Part shown: one piece after another, positions 1-8,344 of the stretch | How the letters are laid out: every line of letters starts with the position of its first letter | Position numbering within the stretch: position 1 is the stretch's first letter | Source: Flammeovirga sp. SJP92 | Lineage (GTDB): Bacteria; Bacteroidota; Bacteroidia; Cytophagales; Flammeovirgaceae | Direction of reading: 5' to 3' | Length of the DNA: 64,000 bases | Assembly (NCBI RefSeq): GCF_001583495.1 | Contig: NZ_LQAQ01000037.1 | Coordinates: forward strand, 1-64,000 | Program-made: the position numbers and the translations under genes | Notes under the pieces: model-generated | Told to the model about the DNA's origin: nothing | The model's database searches: none | The model's input: the letters and a program-made list of their open reading frames with translations, nothing else

Positions 1-90
1 TATTATTGGATGCGTGAACTGATCAAAGATCGACCACAATTCAAACTCTGGAAGAACCCAACCGTTCTGAAATGGAAGACCTACGTCTAA
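1..90 (+). CDS. C-terminal end of a truncated gene (unknown product)
   Basis: The first 29 codons of the window form an open frame ending in TAA at 88-90, followed 75 bases later by a good intrinsic terminator. The peptide is rich in Trp, Lys and Tyr (it ends PTVLKWKTYV). The start lies outside the window and I do not recognise the family. An overlapping frame that continues to 323 runs through the terminator and is not credible. Confidence 0.55.
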   Translation, partial: YYWMRELIKDRPQFKLWKNPTVLKWKTYV

Positions 91-701
91 TCCATTCATT
101 TTTCATTAAAATCCCTCTCAACTCACCTATTTCCACTCACTTCACTCCACAATTTTTCACAACACTCCCTCTTCAGGGATTTTTTTATGCCCAAATTTTC
201 CGAAGTCACACCAAAAGTCAACAACTACTTGAACTTGAAAGGATAATTTGCATTTGCTCACGAATTGATTTGGAAAAAATATTTTTTGAATGCCAATCAA
301 TTCAAGAAAAACTTTTTAAATGAGCAGATCTAAGCCATAAGAAACCTATTCTATATTTTTCTAAGCGTCGAAAGAATATTTTTTCATACAATCTTGATAA
401 ATCACAGTAAGAAGTTCTTTTGCAACTCATTTATTAGAGAATGATGTAGATCTAAGCTCTGTACCATCCCTTTTAGGTCATAACTCTGCAATGACCACAC
501 AGATATCTACTCATATGAGCACCAGAGTAATAAGTGAAATAAGCAACCCTCTTGATAATTTGTAATATATATTAGAATTGTGGTGCTTCGGATTTGAATA
601 TTTAAAGTTGGTTACTAACTTAATGAAAGTAAACTATTTTACTAATGGATAAACGCCATGTTGTATTAAAAAATATAATTTAACATAATGGCCTTTATCA
701 A
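91..701. other. Gene-free stretch with a diverged copy of a repeat
   Basis: No credible gene. After the terminator, about 245-290 (motif CTCACGAATTGATTTG) and 600-650 (motif TTTACTAATGGAT) match two later repeats at 7228-7560 and 9545-9840, so this looks like an older, decayed copy. The stretch ends in the hairpin at 641-711. Confidence 0.5.
166..185 (+). terminator. Intrinsic terminator
   Basis: A 5-bp stem (TCCCT/AGGGA) with a CTTC loop is followed directly by six T residues. It lies 75 bases after the stop of the truncated gene and marks the left border of the accessory region. Confidence 0.7.
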
Positions 702-711
702 ATGTTGTATG
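641..711 (+). repeat. attC-like hairpin site (array boundary)
   Basis: The left arm at 648-670 pairs imperfectly with the right arm at 679-699 across a short A/T loop; about 18 positions match. Outside the arms lie TACTAATG and AAATGTTGTATGC. The right end resembles the GTTGTGC core seen at 2178. It sits directly before the next + strand gene, as an attC site would. No integrase is visible. Confidence 0.5.
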
Positions 712-1607
712 CAATTATAGATATGGAACTAGAAGGAAGACTTTGCTTTTATTCAGAAACTGGAACCGAGGGTGGTTATTGGGCTTTACAAGAAAGCAAG
801 TATATCAAACTCGTGTCACCCACTTTTGGCGTTTCAAATAAACAAACGGTTTACGATATTGAGAATGATTCCCGAATAGGAATTGCATCTAAAAGTGAAG
901 TATTATTAAATAACAAATGGCTTCCTCTACCAGATCCAATAACTCAGGATTCTGATTACCTTGAGTCCTCATTATACAAAGGAGAAGAACAGGGTGATTT
1001 TTTAGCAGATGATAGGTTAATGGAAAAGTATGATTTTAAAATCAATTATACAGAAGATAGAGCTAATGAAAAATATGGTAAAGGTAATTGGAAATTTTCT
1101 GGTCATGGTAAGGAAATTATCTTAAAGGATGGAAGTAAAATGTCTTTTGGAATAACATGTTCACCTAGTAGACCTTATGGAATTCCACAAAACGCTATTA
1201 GCCGCGTAACTATCAATTGGAATGATGGGAGAATTGAAGAAAACCGAGAATCCAATACTCTTCTTGTTGAAAGTTGGGATTACAAGGGCTTACATATTCT
1301 AGAAAACCAAGATGTTCTTAAAATTAAAGACCCTGAAAGTTTACATTGTGTTTGGGTAGGTCAAATTGATTTAAAGCAATTCGGGGTATTTCAAGAACAT
1401 GCCAAAGGAGCTTGGATTCATGCAGAGCAAAAGAATTTTGACCGAGAAAAATGGGCAGAATATTTTTTCAATAAACATCCTGCAATATTAAAAAAGAAAG
1501 AAAAAAAGCATACAACAATGTATAAAAGTAATGGCGGTCAAAGTACTGAATTGAAAAATAAAACTACTATTAAACAGCAACCATGGTGGAAACGGTTGTG
1601 GTCTTAA
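702..1607 (+). CDS. Conserved hypothetical protein
   Basis: A 301-residue soluble protein that I do not recognise. The N-terminal third contains an SETGTEGGYWALQ segment and the middle is a mixed alpha/beta sequence with no visible catalytic motif. There is no signal peptide or membrane segment. The ATG at 702 overlaps the conserved right end of the upstream hairpin, so the in-frame ATG at 723 is an equally likely start. The last 33 or so codons are lysine-rich and run into the left arm of the downstream hairpin (1519-1534), with the stop inside its loop. The original stop codon was probably lost and the tail added during cassette rearrangement. Confidence 0.75.
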   Translation: MLYAIIDMELEGRLCFYSETGTEGGYWALQESKYIKLVSPTFGVSNKQTVYDIENDSRIGIASKSEVLLNNKWLPLPDPITQDSDYLESSLYKGEEQGDFLADDRLMEKYDFKINYTEDRANEKYGKGNWKFSGHGKEIILKDGSKMSFGITCSPSRPYGIPQNAISRVTINWNDGRIEENRESNTLLVESWDYKGLHILENQDVLKIKDPESLHCVWVGQIDLKQFGVFQEHAKGAWIHAEQKNFDREKWAEYFFNKHPAILKKKEKKHTTMYKSNGGQSTELKNKTTIKQQPWWKRLWS

Positions 1608-1641
1608 ATTAGCCACTACTCTTATACTAAATATTAGCATC
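1507..1641 (+). repeat. attC-like hairpin site
   Basis: The arm at 1519-1534 (GTATAAAAGTAATGGC) pairs with 1612-1627 (GCCACTACTCTTATAC), 14 of 16 positions complementary. The right flank is TAAATATTAGCATC, close to the TAAATGTTAGCA end of the site at 4166-4296. The loop is about 77 bases and includes the end of the upstream coding frame. Confidence 0.6.
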
Positions 1642-1653
1642 AATTAGAATTAA

Positions 1654-2112
1654 ATGAAAAGAAAAATAGGATTAACTATAATTGGAGCATTCTTCCTTAC
1701 TTGCCTAATGGCACAAGATGGTTCAAATATCAAATATTATGAGCCGAGCGATCTTGACAGTTCATTAATTAGAAAATATTGTCATGTTGATTTTGGAGAA
1801 GAATCTCTTGGAGGACGGATAATTGACACTATTGATATCAAAGTACAAGGTCAAAAGATGAGATTCTATGAGCATAGAAAAGATAATGGATTTAATAATT
1901 GGTTTAACGAACAATATTTGATTCGTGTGGATGATAGAAGTCAAACGTCAACTCGACTTCAAAATTCGCGAATTGACAGCTTAACAGCTGACAAAGTATT
2001 TTTGACAAGTGTTCTTAGCTATTACGTCAATGAGTCACCAATCGACACGATAACTGTTTTTCAACATTGGTATGACCGAAAGAATATCTCAAAAGTGCTA
2101 ATAAAGAATTAA
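1654..2112 (+). CDS. Small secreted hypothetical protein
   Basis: A 152-residue protein with an N-terminal signal peptide (MKRKIGLTIIGAFFLTCLMA then Q), so it is exported to the periplasm or beyond. The mature part is charged and has no recognised motif. It is the only gene between two hairpin sites (1507-1641 and 2118-2191), the one-gene-per-unit layout typical of cassettes. Its TAA stop is 5 bases before the GATGCTAAC left core of the next site. Function unknown. Confidence 0.7.
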   Translation: MKRKIGLTIIGAFFLTCLMAQDGSNIKYYEPSDLDSSLIRKYCHVDFGEESLGGRIIDTIDIKVQGQKMRFYEHRKDNGFNNWFNEQYLIRVDDRSQTSTRLQNSRIDSLTADKVFLTSVLSYYVNESPIDTITVFQHWYDRKNISKVLIKN

Positions 2113-2117
2113 AAAAG

Positions 2118-2191
2118 ATGCTAACAATGTATATGAAATCATAGCACTCTATGGAATGATGCTCTTCATGTACTAACCGTTGTGCATCATG
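2118..2191 (+). repeat. attC-like hairpin site with matching core ends
   Basis: The outer ends GATGCTAAC (2118-2126) and GTTGTGCATC (about 2179-2188) are near-complementary, and the inner arms GTATATGAA (2129-2137) and TTCATGTAC (2165-2173) pair 8 of 9. Total length is about 74 bases. The pattern of two paired core boxes enclosing an imperfect stem is the plan of an integron attC site. The boxes are close to, but not identical with, the RYYYAAC/GTTRRRY consensus. Confidence 0.6.
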
Positions 2192-2235
2192 CATGCCAAG
2201 TTATATAGTGAGCTAAAAAATAATGCAAGTGTTAC

Positions 2236-3513
2236 ATGGATAGACTAAATTATTTTAACCCATATCAATCAAAGGGAATAAATCATGAAGACCAATTGAC
2301 TAGAGCATATTTAGTCTTATTGAAATATTCAGGACATGCTTTTTCAACTTTTTTTGAGTATTGTAGAATCAATCATTGCACTTCAGAAGATGAAAAATCA
2401 ATCTCTCTAATTGAAAACTTGGAATATGGATGGGATATTCAGACACAAAAAAGTAACCCTGATATAAGTACGAGCACTTTATTATCCATATTAATAACTG
2501 ATTCACAATCAGCATTAAGGGATAAAGATATTAAGTCGAGTGAGAGAAATGCGATATACGATGGAATAATTACTTTTGGAAGTAATCTAACTTTAATAAT
2601 TGAAAATAAACCTCGCTCTAAAAATGTTTGGTTTGACCAATTGAACCCTTCAAGACAAAACCTTTCAGAGGAAACTTCGGTTTATACAAATCCATCAATC
2701 TTAGAATGGAAAGAAATAATAAAACAATTGAATTACCTTTTATCTATTCCAACACTTTCTGGGAATGAGAAAATAATGATTGAAGACTTTCTTTCATTCA
2801 TTGATACAAATTTTCCTTATTTAAATCCGTATGACAAGTTTCACCAATGTAAAGGAAATAAAGAACTAATAAATAGAAGAATTAAAAATGTTCTTGAATC
2901 TATTGTTCATGATGAAAGTATGATTGAATATCATCGTGGTTGGGGGTTTTATATAAAATCGAAGTACAATGAAATTAAAAAAATTGGCTTAATACAAAAA
3001 TCAAGTGATAATGATTGGCATTTGGAACTGAGTTTATTTTTCGGAGATACTCAATCACAAGCAAAGTCTTTTTTTAGTTCTTTTTCTAATATTACTCCTC
3101 AAATAGATAATGAATGGTATATACGTCCCAATTTTCATGTATCATTTAGAAACTCTAATCTTGTATGGTTTAAATCAACTGATTATAGCCAATATATTGA
3201 TTATTGGAAAAATAATATAGATAAAATATCGCAACAGAAAAGAGACAATGTAAAAACTTATATAAGTGAATTAGAAAAGCAGGAAATTATCATTCTAAAT
3301 GAAGAAAAGTATTCTGAATTAGAAGAAAAGTTCTATGAAACAGCTATGTCAACGTTAAATATGTGTCCTGGTTTAGGGATGATTTATAAATTATCTTCGC
3401 AAAAGGTTGAAGAGCTAGATAAGAATGAGATGCTGAAGTCAACCCTTATTAAAAGAATAAAACAGGCATTAGGGATTATTAATAAAAACGGAAGCGAAAT
3501 GTTAAAAGAATAA
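2236..3513 (+). CDS. PD-(D/E)XK nuclease-like protein
   Basis: A 425-residue soluble protein. Around residues 108-132 it has a YDGIITFG segment followed by LTLIIENKPRSK. An Asp followed after about 15 residues by a hydrophobic strand ending in E-x-K is the core signature of PD-(D/E)XK nucleases, the fold of many restriction and defence nucleases. The rest is mixed alpha/beta with a Lys/Glu-rich C-terminus. It starts 45 bases after an attC-like site and is followed 16 bases later by a lipoprotein gene in the same unit. A defence role is inference from fold and context; the exact subfamily is not identified. Confidence 0.6.
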   Translation: MDRLNYFNPYQSKGINHEDQLTRAYLVLLKYSGHAFSTFFEYCRINHCTSEDEKSISLIENLEYGWDIQTQKSNPDISTSTLLSILITDSQSALRDKDIKSSERNAIYDGIITFGSNLTLIIENKPRSKNVWFDQLNPSRQNLSEETSVYTNPSILEWKEIIKQLNYLLSIPTLSGNEKIMIEDFLSFIDTNFPYLNPYDKFHQCKGNKELINRRIKNVLESIVHDESMIEYHRGWGFYIKSKYNEIKKIGLIQKSSDNDWHLELSLFFGDTQSQAKSFFSSFSNITPQIDNEWYIRPNFHVSFRNSNLVWFKSTDYSQYIDYWKNNIDKISQQKRDNVKTYISELEKQEIIILNEEKYSELEEKFYETAMSTLNMCPGLGMIYKLSSQKVEELDKNEMLKSTLIKRIKQALGIINKNGSEMLKE

Positions 3514-3529
3514 TAAAGCACGAATATAT

Positions 3530-4156
3530 ATGAAACTGAATTTATTAGTCTTATTTATGTTTTTTCTTCTTCTAAGTTGTATCACTGAGTCGAAAGACAA
3601 AAAAGTAGAAACCCAAACAACCGACTCGAAGCAAGGAGAAGTAATATTCCCTCAAGTTAATGACGAATTTGATGGTTTTCTTAGGTACTTTGAAAAAGCA
3701 AAACTGCCAATTGAAATTAAAGGCTGTAATCTAAGTGAAAAGGAAATGCAAGAGTTTAAAGGAGACCTATTCAGAAAGTATGTTGATGAGTACCACTATG
3801 GTTATAAACAAATACCAACGAATGGAACCTATGTTGCAACTATAACATTAGGATCTGCCGACTGCTTCTTGCACGTATTGACAACTTATAAATTGACAGG
3901 TGAGAAGATTGACAGTAAATCAATTTCAATAAGTTACTGTGGTTCCGAATGTGGATATTTGTGCAATGAATATATGATAATTAAAGAAGATTATTCATTA
4001 TATGTTTCGGACACAATAAGCTCTTCAGAGTGTGATAGCCTTGGAAATATTATTCCTGGAACAACAGAAAACTACGTGATTTATAAAACTGGAAAGTTGT
4101 TAAAAACTGGAGAGATTGAATTGAGTGAAGAAATCAGAAAAGAATTGGAAGAATAA
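3530..4156 (+). CDS. Lipoprotein, unknown function
   Basis: A 208-residue lipoprotein: the signal sequence ends in a lipobox (FLLLSC, Cys at 17), followed by a charged linker. The mature domain contains several cysteines (ISYCGSECGYLCNEY) that could form disulfides in the periplasm. It starts 16 bases after the nuclease-like gene and is probably cotranscribed with it; the pair shares one hairpin-bounded unit (2191-4166). No family recognised. Confidence 0.65.
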   Translation: MKLNLLVLFMFFLLLSCITESKDKKVETQTTDSKQGEVIFPQVNDEFDGFLRYFEKAKLPIEIKGCNLSEKEMQEFKGDLFRKYVDEYHYGYKQIPTNGTYVATITLGSADCFLHVLTTYKLTGEKIDSKSISISYCGSECGYLCNEYMIIKEDYSLYVSDTISSSECDSLGNIIPGTTENYVIYKTGKLLKTGEIELSEEIRKELEE

Positions 4157-4165
4157 AAAAAGAAC

Positions 4166-4296
4166 ACCATAGCAATGTATAAAAATAATAGCCGAATCAG
4201 TAGTGAAATTAAGGGTTTTAGCTCGCTTCAATTTTCGTGCAACTTTACAGAAAAATGGTACGCAGTCGGCTACTATTCTTATACTAAATGTTAGCA
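4166..4296 (+). repeat. attC-like hairpin site
   Basis: Arms 4177-4195 and 4266-4284 are complementary at 17 of 19 positions. The right flank TAAATGTTAGCA (4285-4296) matches the right flank of the site at 1507-1641, so both belong to one family. The loop is about 70 bases. The next gene starts 30 bases downstream. Confidence 0.65.
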
Positions 4297-4325
4297 AAAA
4301 ATAAAATCACTAAAAATTAATAACT

Positions 4326-4964
4326 ATGAAGGAAGTAAGAATATTCTTAGCCTCTTCAAATGAACTGAAAGAAGAGCGTGAGTTATTTGAAAGAAATATA
4401 TATCGGAAATGTCAGGAATGGTTTGCAAGCAAACAAACCTTTCTGTATCTCGATATTTGGGAAAACATGTCTGCTGCAATGACGCAAACTCATTCGCAGG
4501 ACAAATACAATGAGTTTGTACAAAATGCTGATATTGTTGTAGTGCTTGCTTATTCCAAAATAGGAGAATACACCTTCTCTGAATTTAAAACCGCACAACG
4601 CACGTTTAAAAGCACCAATAAGCCCTTTCTTTTTGTGTACTTTAAAGCTAATCCGCCTTATACAGGCAACAACCTAAAAGACCTTCAATCGCTCGAAGAC
4701 TTTAAAAAGCTACTTGCCGAAAGTGGTTACTTCTACCCCTCGTTCACCGATTTTAACGACCTATGGAACCAATTTAACAAAGAACTTGACCGACTTGTCG
4801 ACAACGAATTCAGGAAAGTAACGCAGGAAAACCAGCAGAATGAGCTGACTGGAACAAATACCGACAATTCAACTAACCAAACCCACAGTGGAACTGGAAA
4901 TAATATTGGCGGAGATTATGTGGGTGGTGATAAAATTTCAGGTAATAAAATAGTGAAAGAGTAA
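4326..4964 (+). CDS. DUF4062/TIR-like effector with C-terminal signalling motif
   Basis: A 212-residue cytoplasmic protein. Residues 1-165 begin with VRIFLASSNELKEERELF and include NADIVVVLAYSKIGEYT and PFLFVYFK, the pattern of the DUF4062/TIR-like fold found as an effector or sensor domain in bacterial defence and NLR-like proteins. Residues about 165-185 are a Thr/Asn/Gln linker. The C-terminus (about 188-212, GNNIGGDYVGGDKISG) carries a short Gly/Asn/Asp motif that recurs at the N-terminus of the next gene product. The stop is 2 bases before that gene, so the two are almost certainly cotranscribed. An effector role is inference. Confidence 0.65.
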   Translation: MKEVRIFLASSNELKEERELFERNIYRKCQEWFASKQTFLYLDIWENMSAAMTQTHSQDKYNEFVQNADIVVVLAYSKIGEYTFSEFKTAQRTFKSTNKPFLFVYFKANPPYTGNNLKDLQSLEDFKKLLAESGYFYPSFTDFNDLWNQFNKELDRLVDNEFRKVTQENQQNELTGTNTDNSTNQTHSGTGNNIGGDYVGGDKISGNKIVKE

Positions 4965-4966
4965 TT

Positions 4967-7141
4967 ATGGAACAACAGAATACATTCGGAAACAATATCA
5001 CAGGTGATTATATTATTAAAGACAAAGTTTTAGGCGATAAGATTACGAACATCTACCTAAACACAACCGACTATCAGGAACTTGAAAAACAACTGAATAA
5101 ACTGAAAGACCAAAAAATAAAATTACAGGAGCGTATTCAAAAATACCCTGATGATGATGACTTTAAAACCGACCTATTGAAAGTTGATGCCGATATAACA
5201 GAACAGGAACAGAAAATTGAAAGTTTTAAGGCTGATGTATCTCGTTTATACGAAACCTTTACCAAAATAGAAATAAACACTGAACGCCTGCGCCTTGCCA
5301 AAGCCCATTTCGACAAAGGTGAGTTTCGTGAAGCTGATGCTATTTTGAAAGCCGAAGAAATGACTTCCGATTTAGAGAAATTAAAAGAAAAAGACAAACA
5401 GCTTGACAAGGAAAAAGAGGAAGTAAAAAAAGGCAGAGAACAAATAGCCTACGAGTTTTTAGTTAAAGCCCAACTCTGGAAAACCTTTTATAGTGATCCA
5501 AATTGGTTTAATAACGCTTGTGAATACTACGAAAAAGCCCTCGATGCCTGTCGTACCGATGCAATTGTATTTCAATACGCCTTATTTCTCCAAAATCATA
5601 ATCAATTCAATAATGCAAATACTTTATACGAAGAAGCATTGCTGATTTATAGAGAACTTGCCAAAGAGAATCCAAGAACGTATTTGCCCAATGTAGCTAC
5701 TACTTTGAACAATTTGGCGGTTTTACAAAAGGATAAAAATGAATTTGGCGAAGCTTTAGAAAAATACGAAGAAGCATTGCAAATTGATAGAGAACTTGCC
5801 AAAGAGAACCCAAAAACGTATTTGCCCAATGTAGCTACTACTTTGAACAATTTGGCGATTTTACATTCGGTTAAAAATGAATTTGGCGAAGCTTTAGAAA
5901 AATACAAAGAAGCATTGCAGATAAGAAGAGAACTTGCCAAAGAGAACCCAAAAACGTATTTGCCCAATGTAGCTACTACTTTGAACAATTTGGCGATTTT
6001 ACAAAAGAATAAAAATGAATTTGGCGAAGCATTAGAAAAATACAAAGAAGCATTGCAGATTTATAGAAAACTTGCCAAAGAGAACCCAAGAACGTATTTG
6101 CCATACGTCGCTACTACTTTGAACAATTTGGCGAATTTACATTCGGATAAAAATGAATTTGGCGAAGCATTAGAAAAATACAAAGAAGCATTACAGATTT
6201 ATAGAGAACTTGCCAAAGAGAACCCAAAAACGTATTTGCCCAATGTAGCTACTACTTTGAACAATTTGGCGATTTTACATTCGGATAAAAATGAATTTGG
6301 CGAAGCATTAGAAAAATACAAAGAAGCATTACAGATTTATAGAGAACTTGCCAAAGAGAACCCAAGAACGTATTTGCCATACGTGGCAGGTGCTTTGAAC
6401 AATTTGGCGAATTTACATTCGGATAAAAATGAATTTGGCGAAGCATTAGAAAAATACAAAGAAGCATTGCAGATTTATAGAAAACTTGCCAAAGAGAACC
6501 CAAGAACGTATTTGCCATACGTGGCAGGTACTTTGAACAATTTGGCGAATTTACATTCGGATAAAAATGAATTTGGCGAAGCCTTAAAAAAATACAAAGA
6601 AGCATTGCAGGTTTATAGAAAACTTTCCAAAGAGAATCCAAGAACGTATTTGCCCGATGTCGCTACTACTTTGAACAATTTGGCGGTTTTACATTCACAT
6701 AAAAATGAATTTGACGAAGCCTTAAAAAAATACAAAGAAGCATTGCAGATAAGAAGAGACATTGCTAAAGAGAACCCAAGAACGTATTTGCCCGATGTCG
6801 CTACTACTTTGAACAATTTGGCGGTTTTACATTCACATAAAAATGAATTTGACGAAGCTTTAGAAAAATTCGAAGAAGCATTGCAGATTTATAGAAAACT
6901 TGCCAAAGAGAACCCAAGAACGTATTTGCCCGATGTCGCTACTACTGTAATAAACCTGAGTATTTTTTATATACAATCAGTTCCTGATAAAACAAAATCA
7001 ATTGCATTAGCAATGGAAGCAGTTGAAATGCTTTTACCTGTCTATCAACAAGCCCCTTATTTAGAAAATTACTTGAAAACAGCCATTCAGGTACTACAAG
7101 AAAACGGTGTTGATTTAGATAAAATCATGAATAATGAATAG
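4967..7141 (+). CDS. TPR-repeat protein with N-terminal signalling motif
   Basis: A 724-residue soluble protein. Residues about 6-30 (GNNITGDYIIKDKVLGDK) mirror the C-terminal motif of the upstream effector. Residues about 35-165 are strongly charged and predicted as coiled coil. From about residue 195 the protein is built from TPR units with a 46-residue period (EALEKYKEALQIYRELAKEN, then YLPNVATTLNNLA), nine near-identical plus degenerate outer copies. I see no NTP-binding (P-loop) motif, so it is not a classical STAND ATPase. TPR arrays usually bind protein ligands; a sensor role upstream of the effector is inferred from gene order, spacing and the shared motif. Confidence 0.7.
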   Translation: MEQQNTFGNNITGDYIIKDKVLGDKITNIYLNTTDYQELEKQLNKLKDQKIKLQERIQKYPDDDDFKTDLLKVDADITEQEQKIESFKADVSRLYETFTKIEINTERLRLAKAHFDKGEFREADAILKAEEMTSDLEKLKEKDKQLDKEKEEVKKGREQIAYEFLVKAQLWKTFYSDPNWFNNACEYYEKALDACRTDAIVFQYALFLQNHNQFNNANTLYEEALLIYRELAKENPRTYLPNVATTLNNLAVLQKDKNEFGEALEKYEEALQIDRELAKENPKTYLPNVATTLNNLAILHSVKNEFGEALEKYKEALQIRRELAKENPKTYLPNVATTLNNLAILQKNKNEFGEALEKYKEALQIYRKLAKENPRTYLPYVATTLNNLANLHSDKNEFGEALEKYKEALQIYRELAKENPKTYLPNVATTLNNLAILHSDKNEFGEALEKYKEALQIYRELAKENPRTYLPYVAGALNNLANLHSDKNEFGEALEKYKEALQIYRKLAKENPRTYLPYVAGTLNNLANLHSDKNEFGEALKKYKEALQVYRKLSKENPRTYLPDVATTLNNLAVLHSHKNEFDEALKKYKEALQIRRDIAKENPRTYLPDVATTLNNLAVLHSHKNEFDEALEKFEEALQIYRKLAKENPRTYLPDVATTVINLSIFYIQSVPDKTKSIALAMEAVEMLLPVYQQAPYLENYLKTAIQVLQENGVDLDKIMNNE
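5626..6952 (+). repeat. 138-bp tandem repeat encoding TPR units
   Basis: The motif GAATTTGGCG or its variants starts at 5741, 5879, 6017, 6155, 6293, 6431 and 6569, and the two following units carry GAATTTGACG at 6707 and 6845: an exact 138-bp period (46 codons) over nine units. Units are nearly identical at DNA level, which indicates recent expansion or ongoing homogenisation. Confidence 0.9.
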
Positions 7142-7149
7142 TTTTGCCA

Positions 7150-7235
7150 GTCGAGTAAGCTAGGGGAATCTCACCCCTAACTTCTCACAGAACCGTACGT
7201 GAACCTCTCTATCCATACGGCTCTTGTTATACAAA
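7150..7235 (-). mobile_element. Group II intron 3' end remnant (domain V/VI)
   Basis: The minus strand at 7190-7223 reads as a 34-nt domain V: it starts GAGCCGTATG and ends ACGTACGGTTC, with a GAGA-type tip. After it (7161-7179) comes a TAGGGG/CCCCTA stem that could be domain VI, and then the probable intron end near 7155. There is no room for a reverse transcriptase gene. It lies directly after the TPR gene, replacing the expected hairpin boundary. Confidence 0.65.
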
Positions 7236-7560
7236 GTCTGGCTTTTTTACTGACTCTAAAGTCCTATTGTAGAAAGTCGCCACCGCCCTTTAGCTAAAAG
7301 ACATTGAACTGAAAATAAGAAAGCCATCATTTCAACCGCAAATGGTATTTACTCACGAATTGATTTGAAAAAAATCTATTCTTGTTTTGTAATACATAAA
7401 TATGTAAATTGAAATCATCTTTCAACAATCTAATAGCAAACTCATTTTTAAAAAGGAAGTTGGAAGTACTTTTTACTAATGGATATATACCATATGGCAC
7501 ATATCCGTGAGGTTTTGAGGGATAAAAGACATTATGTTTATCCAATGTTGTACTTAATTA
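7228..7560. repeat. Non-coding repeat, copy 2
   Basis: It is nearly identical to 9545-9840 and has a diverged relative at about 245-650. It includes the segment from GTCTGGCTTTTTTACTGACTC through CACGAATTGATTTG to an ACTAATGGATATATACC hairpin (about 7477-7512). Together with the flanking intron domain V it fills the 526-bp gene-free gap 7142-7667. No coding frame is convincing. Confidence 0.6.
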
Positions 7561-7564
7561 ATAA

Positions 7565-7620
7565 TTAGCTAATCTCTATCCATCGGTCGACACAATCACT
7601 GGTCATAGTTTTGCATTACG
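7565..7620 (+). repeat. GTTTAGY-type boundary element
   Basis: A degenerate member of the second boundary family: GCTAATCTCTATCC, then CACTGGTCATAGTT and TGCATTACG. It matches 12859-12914 and 17580-17630 in both arms and in the loop-proximal CGGT...CACTGG pairing. The next gene starts 48 bases downstream. Confidence 0.45.
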
Positions 7621-7667
7621 TGACCAATAATTTTCATAAATACATTTAACTTTAAAATAATAAAAAG

Positions 7668-8234
7668 ATGAAGAATACAATATTCGCTTTAATACTTATT
7701 TTCATTGGTATTACATCATGTGATAAAGAAGAGAGTTTTGAACTAACTAATATGCGAATCAATCATTACCAACAACCGATAAACAATTATGAGTTGTTTA
7801 CAGGTATGTCCTATTATATCCAAGAAGGAGATGATATAGGTTCTAGTAATTGGACTTCTTTTCAGCATGAAATCAGGGGATTTGAGTTTGAATTTGGTTA
7901 TGTATATGATTTAACTGTAGAAAAAGAAGAGTTAGAAAATGAATTGATTGACCATCCAAATGTTATTTATACGCTACGAAAAATAAATTCAAAATCTAAA
8001 ATTGATATAGAAACAACATTTGATTTAGTACTTTCAATAAAGTATACAAATGGTTACCAAGCTCTGTTAAAAAAGGATGAATTTTCGAATTACTATTTAC
8101 TTAATTCTAATATTAAGATTGATTGTGGAGATTTATATGAGCAATTATCTGAAAAGATTGAAAACGAAGAAGGTATACAAGGTACTTTTAAACATATTGA
8201 TAGCCAAACAATCCAATTGTTGAAGCTAAATTAA
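7668..8234 (+). CDS. Lipoprotein, unknown function
   Basis: A 188-residue lipoprotein with a signal peptide ending in GITSC (lipobox Cys at 18). The mature protein is acidic and rich in Asn, Tyr and Glu, without recognised motifs. It is alone or paired with the second lipoprotein 110 bases downstream, and is preceded by a boundary element. Localisation to the periplasmic face of a membrane is the only confident statement. Confidence 0.65.
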   Translation: MKNTIFALILIFIGITSCDKEESFELTNMRINHYQQPINNYELFTGMSYYIQEGDDIGSSNWTSFQHEIRGFEFEFGYVYDLTVEKEELENELIDHPNVIYTLRKINSKSKIDIETTFDLVLSIKYTNGYQALLKKDEFSNYYLLNSNIKIDCGDLYEQLSEKIENEEGIQGTFKHIDSQTIQLLKLN

Positions 8235-8301
8235 AAAACAAATTTTCAGTATATTAATCATTACCTCTAGCATAAAAAATGGTTATATGAATCACGTAAG
8301 G

Positions 8302-8322
8302 TTAACTCTACGATAGAGTTTA
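8302..8322 (+). repeat. Small hairpin between two lipoprotein genes
   Basis: A 7-bp perfect stem (AACTCTA/TAGAGTT) around CGA, extendable outward by two pairs. There is no T tract, so it is probably not a terminator. It lies 25 bases before the next start codon. Confidence 0.45.
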
Positions 8323-8344
8323 AAAACTTTTAGGTAATAACAAT

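Noticed and set aside
72-323. 83-codon open frame near the window start
   Set aside because: It overlaps the end of the truncated gene and runs through an intrinsic terminator and into a decayed repeat; no protein-like composition.
5137-6816. Several long minus-strand frames opposite the TPR gene
   Set aside because: They are antisense shadows of the 138-bp tandem repeat and repeat with the same period.
5626-6952. CRISPR-like regular repeats
   Set aside because: The 138-bp period is an exact multiple of codons inside a coding frame and there are no unique spacers.
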